Positions 24,937 to 32,613 of a DNA stretch of 64,000 nt are shown here, piece by piece. Positions within the stretch are counted from its first letter, which is position 1. Each line of letters starts with the position of its first letter. Position numbers and translations under genes: made by a program. Below the pieces are notes generated by a model, which saw nothing but the letters and a program-made list of their open reading frames with translations, was not told where the DNA came from and did not search any database. The DNA is from Terriglobales bacterium (GTDB lineage Bacteria; Acidobacteriota; Terriglobia; Terriglobales; Acidobacteriaceae), in NCBI GenBank assembly GCA_035573675.1, contig DATMAB010000026.1, positions 176,501 to 240,500 of the forward strand. Reading direction: 5' to 3'.

Positions 24937-25302
24937 ATGGGAATGCCGTTTAGCGCAGTCGCTCATGTTCAGCTCGCCATGCCTGCGGATGGAGCAGGCG
25001 AAGCCCGCCGTTTCTACGTCCATGTCCTGGGAATGGCCGAGATCGCGAAGCCACACGGGCTGGAAGCAACCGGCAGCATCTGGTTCGCGAGTGGTGGGGT
25101 TGAGCTGCACCTGGGAATCGATCCGAACTTCAAGCCCGCGACCAAGGCTCACCCCGCTTTCCGCTGCCGTGACTACGACACCCTGATTGACCGGCTGCGC
25201 AAGGCTGAGGTGGAGGTGAAAACCGACGGAAGGATTCCCGGCGTGCGTCGTTGCCACATCTCCGATCCATTCGGGAACCGCATCGAACTGATTGCAGAGT
25301 AG
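24937..25302 (+). CDS. VOC-superfamily (glyoxalase-like) protein
   Basis: This cytosolic protein of about 121 residues has the paired beta-alpha-beta-beta-beta modules of the vicinal oxygen chelate fold. The N-terminal module reads VAHVQLAMP, then ARRFYVHVLGMAEI and SGGVELHLGID; the C-terminal one ends in CHISDPFGNRIELIAE. Possible roles include glyoxalase, fosfomycin-resistance-like or dioxygenase-like activity; metal ligands cannot be assigned surely by eye. AGGAGG (24923-24928) favours ATG 24937 over GTG 24934. Confidence 0.83.
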   Translation: MGMPFSAVAHVQLAMPADGAGEARRFYVHVLGMAEIAKPHGLEATGSIWFASGGVELHLGIDPNFKPATKAHPAFRCRDYDTLIDRLRKAEVEVKTDGRIPGVRRCHISDPFGNRIELIAE

Positions 25303-25348
25303 CCGGTTGCCCGCACGCGCCGGCTGCCTGGCACCTCGCCTTGGGTGT

Positions 25349-25354
25349 TACATT
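25349..25354 (+). promoter_or_regulatory. -10 box 9 bases before hemE
   Basis: TACATT lies 9 bases upstream of the hemE ATG (25364), with no ribosome-binding site, so the haem operon transcript is probably leaderless. Confidence 0.5.
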
Positions 25355-25363
25355 CATACCATC

Positions 25364-26425
25364 ATGTCCGCGCCCGACTCCCGCTTCGTCCGCGCCTGTA
25401 AAGGGCTGCCCGTGGACGCTACGCCCGTCTGGTTCATGCGCCAGGCGGGACGCTACATGGCCGAATACCGCGCGGTGCGCAAGCGGCACTCGCTGGTGGA
25501 GATCTGCAAGACGCCCGCGCTGGCCGCCGAGGTCACCATCACCGCGGCGGAGAAACTGAATGTGGATGCGGCCATCATTTTCGCCGACCTGCTCCTGCCG
25601 CTTGAGCCCATGGGGATGCCGTTCCACTTCGAGGCCGGCGAAGGCCCGGTAGTGGAACGGCCCATCCGCGAGGCGGCCGACGTCGCTGCGCTGCGCACCG
25701 ACCGCACCGCCGACCTGGGCTACGTGGCGGAGTCCATCCGTCGCGTGGTCTCGCATTTCGGAGCGCGTCTGCCGGTGATCGGTTTTGCCGGCGCGCCCTT
25801 CACCCTGGCCAGCTACATGATCGAAGGCGGCGGCTCGCGCAACTACCTCGAGACCAAGAAGCTCATGTACCGCCAGCCTGCCGTCTGGGACGATTTGATG
25901 CGCAAGCTGGTGGCGGTACTGGGCGAATATCTGGTGGCGCAGGCGCGCGCCGGCGCTGACGCTCTGCAGATCTTCGACAGTTGGGTCGGATGTCTCGCGC
26001 CGGAAGACTATCGCCTCTACGTCCTGCCGTATACCACCGAGCTGGTGCAGCGAGCTCAGTCCTCCGGCGTGCCGGTGATCCTGTTCGGCACGGAGACCTC
26101 GACGCTGCTCGCTGCCATGCAGGAGACCGGCGCCGATGTCGTCGGCGTCGACTGGCGCATCCCGCTCGACGATGCCTGGCGCATGCTGGGCTTCCGGGGC
26201 GCCATTCAGGGCAATCTGGATCCGGCGGCCCTGTTCGCCGAATGGGGAGAAGTCCGCGAGCGGGCCCACGACGTGCTGCGCCGCGCCGGCGGACGCGCAG
26301 GGCATATCTTCAACCTTGGCCACGGCATCCTGCCGGGCACGCCGGTGGAGAACGTGCGGGCGCTGGTGGAGTGCGTCCACGAGTACGCCGCCCGCGAGAC
26401 TGCCACCCAAACGAGAATGGAATGA
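25364..26425 (+). CDS. hemE: Uroporphyrinogen decarboxylase
   Basis: This 353-residue cytosolic enzyme converts uroporphyrinogen III to coproporphyrinogen III in haem synthesis. Family signatures are strong: VWFMRQAGRYMAEYR near residue 24, the GFAGAPFTLASYMIEGG block near 142, IFDSWVGCLAPEDY, and HIFNLGHGILPGTP near the C-terminus. Length is normal. It is the first gene of a hemE-hemH-hemY operon; its stop overlaps the hemH start (ATGA), indicating translational coupling. ATG 25364 is supported by the nearby TACATT box and family length. Confidence 0.97.
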   Translation: MSAPDSRFVRACKGLPVDATPVWFMRQAGRYMAEYRAVRKRHSLVEICKTPALAAEVTITAAEKLNVDAAIIFADLLLPLEPMGMPFHFEAGEGPVVERPIREAADVAALRTDRTADLGYVAESIRRVVSHFGARLPVIGFAGAPFTLASYMIEGGGSRNYLETKKLMYRQPAVWDDLMRKLVAVLGEYLVAQARAGADALQIFDSWVGCLAPEDYRLYVLPYTTELVQRAQSSGVPVILFGTETSTLLAAMQETGADVVGVDWRIPLDDAWRMLGFRGAIQGNLDPAALFAEWGEVRERAHDVLRRAGGRAGHIFNLGHGILPGTPVENVRALVECVHEYAARETATQTRME

Positions 26426-27387
26426 ACGCAACTTCTTCGACCGCCGTCCTGCTGTTGGCGCATGGCAGCCCGGATTCTCCCGCCGATGTTCCCGAGTTTG
26501 TGCTCTCCGTAACCGGCGGACGTGCGCTGCCGCCGGCCGCGGTCGAAGAGATTCAGCGCCGTTACGCCGCCATCGGCCGCTCGCCGCTCACCGACATCAC
26601 GCTTCGCCAGGGCAGAGCCCTGGAGGAATTGCTGAAGACGCCGGTGTACGTCGGCATGCGCAACTGGAGGCCGTTCATCGCCGACGTGGTGCCGCAAATG
26701 GCAGAGGCCGGCGTCACGCGTGCGGTCGCTATCTGTCTTGCGCCCCAGAACTCACGCACCAGCGTGGGACTCTACCGCCGTGCCGCCGAACAGGCCGCTG
26801 CCGGTCGCGTCGAGCTCGATTTCGTCGAGAGCTGGCACGACCATCCGTTGCTCATCCGTGCTTTCGCGGAAAAGCTCGAAACCGGATGGAAGGGCGCCTG
26901 CGCCGAAGCCGGCGCCAAGCTGCCGGTCATCTTCACGGCACACAGCGTCCCCGAGCGCACGATTGCGGAAGGCGATCCCTATGCCCAGCAGGCGCGCGAG
27001 ACCGCCGCGATGGTCGCCATGCAGGTACCGTCGCTCGCCGTCGACGACTGGACGTTCGCCTTCCAGAGCCAGGGAATGTCCGGCGGGCCCTGGCTGGGGC
27101 CGACCGTAGAGGAGATCATTCGCGCCCTCAAGGAGAAAGGGCACCGCGGCGTCTTCATGCAGCCCATTGGATTTGTCTGCGACCACGTCGAAGTGCTCTA
27201 CGACATCGATATCGCGTTCCGCGCGTTCGCCGAAGCGCAGGGCATGCGGCTATGGCGCGCCGGGTCGCTGAATGACTCGCCGACGTTCATGGCCGCGCTG
27301 GCCGATGTGGCCCGCTCGCGCCTGGCACCGCCCGCCAGCGGCGAGCCGCGTCCTTCGCTGGTCAGGATTGCGCCGACCGGGCAATGA
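26422..27387 (+). CDS. hemH: Ferrochelatase
   Basis: The 321-residue enzyme inserts Fe2+ into a porphyrin. Markers are LLLAHGSPDSP at the N-terminus, the catalytic His174 in IFTAHSVPERT, and the HVEVLYDIDI segment containing the conserved Glu. Whether it acts on protoporphyrin IX or coproporphyrin III cannot be decided from sequence by eye. Its ATG overlaps the hemE stop and its stop overlaps the hemY start (ATGA in both cases), so all three should be made in step. Proximity to the membrane is expected for the family. Confidence 0.95.
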   Translation: MNATSSTAVLLLAHGSPDSPADVPEFVLSVTGGRALPPAAVEEIQRRYAAIGRSPLTDITLRQGRALEELLKTPVYVGMRNWRPFIADVVPQMAEAGVTRAVAICLAPQNSRTSVGLYRRAAEQAAAGRVELDFVESWHDHPLLIRAFAEKLETGWKGACAEAGAKLPVIFTAHSVPERTIAEGDPYAQQARETAAMVAMQVPSLAVDDWTFAFQSQGMSGGPWLGPTVEEIIRALKEKGHRGVFMQPIGFVCDHVEVLYDIDIAFRAFAEAQGMRLWRAGSLNDSPTFMAALADVARSRLAPPASGEPRPSLVRIAPTGQ

Positions 27388-28790
27388 AGCGCATCGCCAT
27401 CGTCGGCGGCGGCATCGCGGGTCTGAGCGCCGCCTTCGAGCTGGAACAGCGGCGAAGGCAGGGTGATGCGCTCGAGTACGCCCTCTACGAGCGTGCGCCG
27501 CGCCTGGGCGGCGTCATTCGCACGGAACGTACCGATAACGGATGCCTGATCGAAGCCGGCCCTGACGCCTTCCTCACCGAGAAACCCTGGGCCGCCGAGC
27601 TCTGCTGCGAACTCGGCCTCAGCGACCAGCTTTTGGGCTCGAACGATGCCCAGCGGCGTACCTGCATCGTAGTGCGTGGCCGCCTGGTACCGATTCCCGA
27701 GGGTCTGCAGTTCATGGTGCCGACGCGGATTGCGCCCGTGCTCTCGACGCCGCTGTTTTCGTTCCGCACGAAGTTGCGCATGGCGCGGGAGTGGTTCCTG
27801 TCGCCGCGTGGCCCAGCGGGCGACGAATCCGCGGCCGACTTCGTCGCGCGGCACTTCGGCCGCGAGGTGGTGGAGCGTCTCGCCGACCCGCTGCTGGCCG
27901 GCGTCTACGGCGGCACGGCGGAGAGCCTCAGCGCCCGCGCCGTCCTGCCGCGCTTTGTTGCCATGGAGGAGAAACACGGCAGCCTGGCACGCGCCATGAG
28001 CGTGCGGCGCACGAGAACCGCTCCGCCGAATCCTGCGCCGCCGCTCTTCACTACGCTGCGAAACGGCATGCAACAGATGGTCGAGGCCCTTGCTGTGCGG
28101 CTGGATCCGGCTGCTTTGCGGCTGGGCGTCGAAGTCCGCCGCGTCGTGCATCAGGCGGGCAGGTGGCGCGTCGCTGGAGACAGCAGCGGGGAAGACTTCG
28201 ACGCCGTCATCCTGGCCGTGCCTGCGTATGTCGCGGCTGCCCTTCTTCGAGACAGCCACACGCGGTTGCCCGGGCTGCTGGAGCAGATTCCCTACAGCTC
28301 CTCGGTGACCGTTGCCCTGGGCTACGACTCTGCTGTTCCTCTGCCCGCAGGCTTCGGCTTCCTGGTGCCACGCACGGAAGGCCTCCGCCTGCTGGCCTGC
28401 ACGTTCGTTCACAACAAATTTCCCCACCGTGCGCCGGAGGGCTGGCGACTGCTGCGGGTGTTTCTCGGCGGCCGCAGCGACGAACGTGCGGGCGAGCTGA
28501 CGGACGCCGAGATCGCCGCCATCGTCCGCGACGAGCTGCGGCAGCTCCTCTGCCTGGAAACCGAGCCGCGCTTCGTCCGAATCTACCGCTGGCCGCGCGC
28601 CATGGCGCAATACGAAGTCGGTCACCTGGAACGCCTGGCTGAGATTACCCGTTTGCGGAAGGGACTTCCCGGACTGTTCCTCGCGGGAAATGCCTACGGC
28701 GGCATCGGCGTACCCGACTGCGTCCGAGAGGGCCGGCAGGCTGCCAGGGATGCTCTTGTTATTCCCAGCGAGCGCGATGGAACGCAGTGA
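27384..28790 (+). CDS. hemY: Protoporphyrinogen (or coproporphyrinogen) oxidase, HemY type
   Basis: The 468-residue FAD enzyme performs the oxygen-dependent oxidation of a porphyrinogen to porphyrin. The FAD site is RIAIVGGGIAGLSAAFELE (residues 3-21), followed by RLGGVIRTER and the GPDAFLTEKPW segment. The C-terminal FAD-binding region FLAGNAYGGIGVPDCVREG is typical. Related enzymes from Gram-positives act on coproporphyrinogen; the companion ferrochelatase does not settle the choice. It overlaps hemH by 4 bases and is the last gene of the operon. Confidence 0.94.
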   Translation: MKRIAIVGGGIAGLSAAFELEQRRRQGDALEYALYERAPRLGGVIRTERTDNGCLIEAGPDAFLTEKPWAAELCCELGLSDQLLGSNDAQRRTCIVVRGRLVPIPEGLQFMVPTRIAPVLSTPLFSFRTKLRMAREWFLSPRGPAGDESAADFVARHFGREVVERLADPLLAGVYGGTAESLSARAVLPRFVAMEEKHGSLARAMSVRRTRTAPPNPAPPLFTTLRNGMQQMVEALAVRLDPAALRLGVEVRRVVHQAGRWRVAGDSSGEDFDAVILAVPAYVAAALLRDSHTRLPGLLEQIPYSSSVTVALGYDSAVPLPAGFGFLVPRTEGLRLLACTFVHNKFPHRAPEGWRLLRVFLGGRSDERAGELTDAEIAAIVRDELRQLLCLETEPRFVRIYRWPRAMAQYEVGHLERLAEITRLRKGLPGLFLAGNAYGGIGVPDCVREGRQAARDALVIPSERDGTQ

Positions 28791-28879
28791 TCGAGCCGAG
28801 TCGGGGAATCCCGCGGTCCATTGATTCCCCTCATCGGTTGGCGCGACTTTTTCCCCGCGCCGGGTTTATGCTCGGCACG

Positions 28880-29629
28880 ATGACGTTCTTCGCCGGCCAC
28901 TTCCGCGTCACCCTCTTTGCTGGCGCCCTCACCGCTGCGGGCTTCCTCCTGGCTCAGGATCACCAACACCAGCACGACCAGCGCGCCCCGCAGCCGGGGG
29001 AGGACGCGGCCACCCAGGCCATGTCCACGCGCACCCTGGACATGGGCCCGCACATGAAAATGACCCGCCTGTGGAAGCCCATGCCCGGCGACAGCGAGCG
29101 CGCACAGAACGTGGTCGACTCCGCGCGCCGCGCGCTCGAGCGCTACAAGGACTATCGCCATGCCGAGGCCGACGGTTACCGGGTCTTCTTCCGCCGCGTG
29201 CCGCAGAAGATGTATCACTTCACCAACTGGCGCTACGCCATGGAGTCCGCCTTGCGCTTCGATCCGGAGCGGCCGACCTCCCTGCTTTATGAGAAGCAGG
29301 GCAATGGCTACAAGCTGATCGGAGTGATGTATACCGCGCCCGCCAACATGCCGGAGGACGAACTGCACGCGCGCATCCCGCTCAGTGTGGCGCGCTGGCA
29401 CGCGCACGTGAACCTGTGCCTGCCCCCGCGCGAACGCCGCCGGGAGGCCCTGGGCAAGAACGCCCGCTTCGGCCTGCAAGGTTCCATCACCACGCGCGAG
29501 GAATGCGAACAGGAGGGCGGCCACTTCATGCCCCAGATCTTCGGCTGGATGGTGCACATGTATCCCTTCGAAGAAACGGAAGCCAAAATCTGGTCGCTGG
29601 AACCGCAGGCCCCCGGGCATCACCACTGA
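28880..29629 (+). CDS. His/Met-rich secreted protein of unknown function
   Basis: The 249-residue precursor has a signal peptide (VTLFAGALTAAGFLLA) and then DHQHQHDQRAP. The mature protein is rich in His and Met (DMGPHMKMTRLWKPMPG, SVARWHAHVNLCLPP, GHHH at the end), which hints at metal contact, perhaps copper, though no known metalloprotein fold is recognised. The central part (YRVFFRRVPQKMYHFTNW and LIGVMYTAPANMPEDE) appears well ordered. The start is ATG 28880; ATG 28868 is an in-frame alternative that would overlap the proposed -10 box TATGCT (28867-28872). No functional neighbour is evident. Confidence 0.72.
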   Translation: MTFFAGHFRVTLFAGALTAAGFLLAQDHQHQHDQRAPQPGEDAATQAMSTRTLDMGPHMKMTRLWKPMPGDSERAQNVVDSARRALERYKDYRHAEADGYRVFFRRVPQKMYHFTNWRYAMESALRFDPERPTSLLYEKQGNGYKLIGVMYTAPANMPEDELHARIPLSVARWHAHVNLCLPPRERRREALGKNARFGLQGSITTREECEQEGGHFMPQIFGWMVHMYPFEETEAKIWSLEPQAPGHHH

Positions 29630-29631
29630 AG

Positions 29632-29676
29632 AAGTCAGCCATCAGCCATCAGTTCTCAGGCGTCAGCCAATCCTGG
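29632..29676 (+). repeat. Near-tandem TCAGCCA words at a gene junction
   Basis: The segment repeats variants of GTCAGCCATCAGCCATCAG just after a stop codon, between convergent genes. Confidence 0.5.
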
Positions 29677-29744
29677 GTTCGCACGGTCTGTCTCGAAGCT
29701 ACGTCTGGCTTCGACAAGTGCGACGGCGATAGGCTTGCAGCCCC

Positions 29745-31112
29745 TTAGTTCCCCTCCGCCTCTTCGATGGCGGCGTGCAGGCGCTCCACCGCCCAGGCGA
29801 TCTCCTGGGGCGTGATCACGGCGGGCGGCGCCAGCAGCAAGTGGTCGCCGCGCAGGCCGTCTACGCAGCCCTGCATGGGATAAACCAACACTCCGCGCCG
29901 CGCCGCCGCCTGGGCCACACGTCCGGCGAAATCGAGTTTCGGAGGAAAAGGCCGCTTGCTCTCCTTCTCGGCCACGAACTCGACGCCGCGCAAAAGTCCG
30001 ATGCCACGCACGTCGCCGACCGAGCGGCATTGGCGCAGCAAGTCGAGTGCGCGCGCAAACGCGGCGGCGGCTGAGCCTCCGCGGGCGGAATCCGCCGCCG
30101 GGACCAGCCGCTTGCGCCGCATGTAGCTCAGCACGGCACGTCCGGCGGCCATGGCCACCGGGTGAGCGTTGTACGTGAACCCGTGGACGAACGCGCCGGA
30201 ACCGCGCGCGATGGCGTCTGCCACATCGCGGCTGGCAATCACCGCGCCCAGCGGCGCGTAGCCGCTGGCGATGCCCTTGCCGGCCACGAGGATGTCCGGC
30301 TCGACGCCGAAGTGCTCGACCGCGAAGTTGCGCCCCGTGCGGCCAAAGCCCGTCATCACCTCGTCGGCGATGAGCAGGACGCCGCGCCTGCGGCACATCC
30401 GCGCCACGCGCTCCAGGTATCCCCGCGGCGGAACGGCTGCGCCCAGCGTGGCCCCGCTCACGGGCTCGAAGATGAACGCCGCGGTTGTGCTGCGAGAGTC
30501 TTCGAGCGCCTGTTCGACCTCGTCGGCGTAAGAGCGTGCGCACCGGCCGCACTCGTACGCGCAGCGATAACAATAGGGAAGTCCGACGTGTTCGAACTGT
30601 CGCGGGCGGCGCACCATGGGCACGTAGATGTCACGGCGGCGCCGGTTGCCGGAAACAGCCAGCGCGCCGAGCGTCGCTCCGTGGTAGCTCTGCCATCGGC
30701 TCAAGATGCGAAAGCGCCTTGCGTGCCCGGTTTCAACCTGGTATTGCCGGGCCAGCTTCAGTGCCGTTTCGACCGCCTCGGAGCCGCCGCCGGTGAAGTA
30801 GACCTTGCCGCCGCGGAAGTGCTCGCCGGCGAAGGCAAGGACTTCCGCGGCGAAGTCTTCCGCCACGCGGGTGACAAACTGGCTGGAGTGGACGAACTCG
30901 AGCGCGCGTGCCTGGCGGGCCATGGCTTCCGCCACCTCGCCTACGCCGTGGCCGATGAAGTTGACGGCGGCGCTGCCTGCCAGGTCGAGATAGCGGCGGC
31001 CGTCCGCGTCCCACAGCCAGGCGCCGCGGCCGCGCACCGCTTCCGGGTAAGGACGCAGGAATGAGCGGCGCAGCAGCGCGGAGCGGCGGGCGGAAGGATG
31101 GACGCGCGACAT
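29745..31112 (-). CDS. PLP-dependent class III aminotransferase with a Cys4 insert
   Basis: This cytosolic enzyme of 455 residues shows the class III pattern: YFTGGGSEAVETALKLARQY, FEPVSGATLGA, ADEVMTGFGRTG, and the PLP lysine in LVAGKGIASGYAPLGA. Substrate class is probably an omega-amino compound. Between these lies PYCYRCAYECGRCARSY, a C-x2-C-x3-C-x2-C cluster that could hold a metal ion or a disulphide. ATG 31112 is chosen over an upstream in-frame codon at 31151, because the N-terminus from there (MSRVHPSARR) leads directly to the domain. No pathway partner is adjacent. Confidence 0.85.
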   Translation of the reverse strand: MSRVHPSARRSALLRRSFLRPYPEAVRGRGAWLWDADGRRYLDLAGSAAVNFIGHGVGEVAEAMARQARALEFVHSSQFVTRVAEDFAAEVLAFAGEHFRGGKVYFTGGGSEAVETALKLARQYQVETGHARRFRILSRWQSYHGATLGALAVSGNRRRRDIYVPMVRRPRQFEHVGLPYCYRCAYECGRCARSYADEVEQALEDSRSTTAAFIFEPVSGATLGAAVPPRGYLERVARMCRRRGVLLIADEVMTGFGRTGRNFAVEHFGVEPDILVAGKGIASGYAPLGAVIASRDVADAIARGSGAFVHGFTYNAHPVAMAAGRAVLSYMRRKRLVPAADSARGGSAAAAFARALDLLRQCRSVGDVRGIGLLRGVEFVAEKESKRPFPPKLDFAGRVAQAAARRGVLVYPMQGCVDGLRGDHLLLAPPAVITPQEIAWAVERLHAAIEEAEGN

Positions 31113-31234
31113 TGACTTGCGATTATCGGCGGCGCGCTTCGCGAGTGTCAAAAACCCCGGAGGCGCGCATCGCCAGAGGGAAGGCGCGCCTCCCTATGCC
31201 CGGCAAAGCACTCCGGTCGCAGTCTGGAGGTCGT

Positions 31235-32350
31235 TCAGGCTGCGGCTTTTTCCTCGCGCACCGTGAAGCGCTTCTCCAGCCGGGCGAGCTTGTCCATCAC
31301 GCCGGTATACTCCAGCTCCGCCATGGGCAGCATGGCGGCGCCGCTGAAGCCCTGGCGGCGCATGTCGATGGCCTTGCGGCTCACCTGGTTGCGCACCTCG
31401 TCCCAGAACGGATGCGCGAAGCAATCGGCCGGTTCCGTGAGCCGCGTGTTGTGCACGCAGAACGCAGCACAGGAGACCAGCGGCGGCCCGTCAAAATAGG
31501 AGGTCGGCGTGCGCAGCGGGACCGGCATCAGCGGCATGTTGTGCGAACCGCGCATGCCGCCGGCGACATAGTGCCCGATGGAGAACGGCGCCAGGATCTC
31601 ACCGGTGGCGGGGAAGTTCATCTGGCTGCGCACCAGCATGACGGGGTCGTCCTTGCCGGTGTAGCGTCCGGCGATGTTGTGCAGGCGCGAGGTGGCGACC
31701 ACGGCCGCCTGCTCGCCAGTGGCCCGCGACCACACCGATTCCACCACGAAGCGCTCGTTGTCCCGCAGCAGCGCGGCCAGGTCGTAGATCTCCTCCGGCG
31801 TCACCAGCTCGATGATGCGGTCGCCTTCGGTGTAGCCGACGTCCATCACCACCCAGCGGAAGCCCTGGCTGAGCTTGGGAGAAAGGATGAGGCCGGGCGT
31901 GGTCATCACGTCGGCGAAAGTCAGGAAGAGCGGCAGGTTGAACGCGCCGGGATCGGTCTTGTCGGCGGCGAAGAACAGGAAGGGCTCGTTGGGACGCTCG
32001 TCGATCTCCATCTCGGCGCAGGCCGGGCCGAGTCCTTTCACGTTGCCGGAAAAGGAATCCTTGAGCAGATCCTGTCCGGCGCCATAGAGCCCTTCTTCCT
32101 TGGCGATCTCGGTGCCTTCGACGAAGGCGTCCCAGGCCAGCTTGTGGACGCGTGAGTCGCCGACGCCGTGGTCGTGAGTCATGAGGATGGCAATGTCGTC
32201 GCCGGTGAAGCCGATGTAATGGTCCTGGATGAGCGCCCGGCCGGCGGACTCGACCACCTGCGCGACGCGCTCCAGCAGGTGCTTGGAGGGCGCAATGTGG
32301 CCGCCGATCGAGCCGACATCAGCCTTGATGACAGTGAGCGTAGTTTTCAT
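31235..32350 (-). CDS. Archaeal-type fructose-1,6-bisphosphate aldolase/phosphatase
   Basis: The 371-residue cytosolic enzyme belongs to the bifunctional class V FBPase family, which condenses triose phosphates and removes the 1-phosphate in gluconeogenesis. The N-terminus TLTVIKADVGSIGGHIAPS is typical. Metal-binding blocks TGDDIAILMTHDHG and FFAADKTDPGAFNLP are present. The Tyr230-x-Gly-Lys233-Asp-Asp motif (YTGKDD) supplies the Schiff-base Lys and the switching Tyr, one residue off the published archaeal numbering. ATG 32350 follows an excellent AGGAGGAG; a TTG at 32356 is the other possibility. The enzyme is common in archaea and deep-branching bacteria. Confidence 0.94.
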   Translation of the reverse strand: MKTTLTVIKADVGSIGGHIAPSKHLLERVAQVVESAGRALIQDHYIGFTGDDIAILMTHDHGVGDSRVHKLAWDAFVEGTEIAKEEGLYGAGQDLLKDSFSGNVKGLGPACAEMEIDERPNEPFLFFAADKTDPGAFNLPLFLTFADVMTTPGLILSPKLSQGFRWVVMDVGYTEGDRIIELVTPEEIYDLAALLRDNERFVVESVWSRATGEQAAVVATSRLHNIAGRYTGKDDPVMLVRSQMNFPATGEILAPFSIGHYVAGGMRGSHNMPLMPVPLRTPTSYFDGPPLVSCAAFCVHNTRLTEPADCFAHPFWDEVRNQVSRKAIDMRRQGFSGAAMLPMAELEYTGVMDKLARLEKRFTVREEKAAA

Positions 32351-32613
32351 GCGCAACTCCTCCTGAGCGAATCTCGGGATTTCAGCTTAGGTCGGAGCGA
32401 TACGCGGGTCTGTGAGCGGGGTCACAGGCGGATGTGCAGACCGCGGCGCTCACACCCAGTTGCGCCGCTCGAGGAAGGTCGGCGGCTCATAGCTGCAAGC
32501 AAAATTGCCCTTAGTAGCCCGGTCGTGTCTGCGAACGAGTCTCAATAGTAGTTTGACGGAGCTCCGGCGAGATTCTTGGTCCTAAGGATGCGAACCAGAC
32601 GCTCCACCCAGGC
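32351..32613. other. Intergenic region between FBPase and M28 peptidase
   Basis: Apart from the FBPase ribosome-binding site (32355-32362), no gene, promoter or repeat is recognised. Confidence 0.4.
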
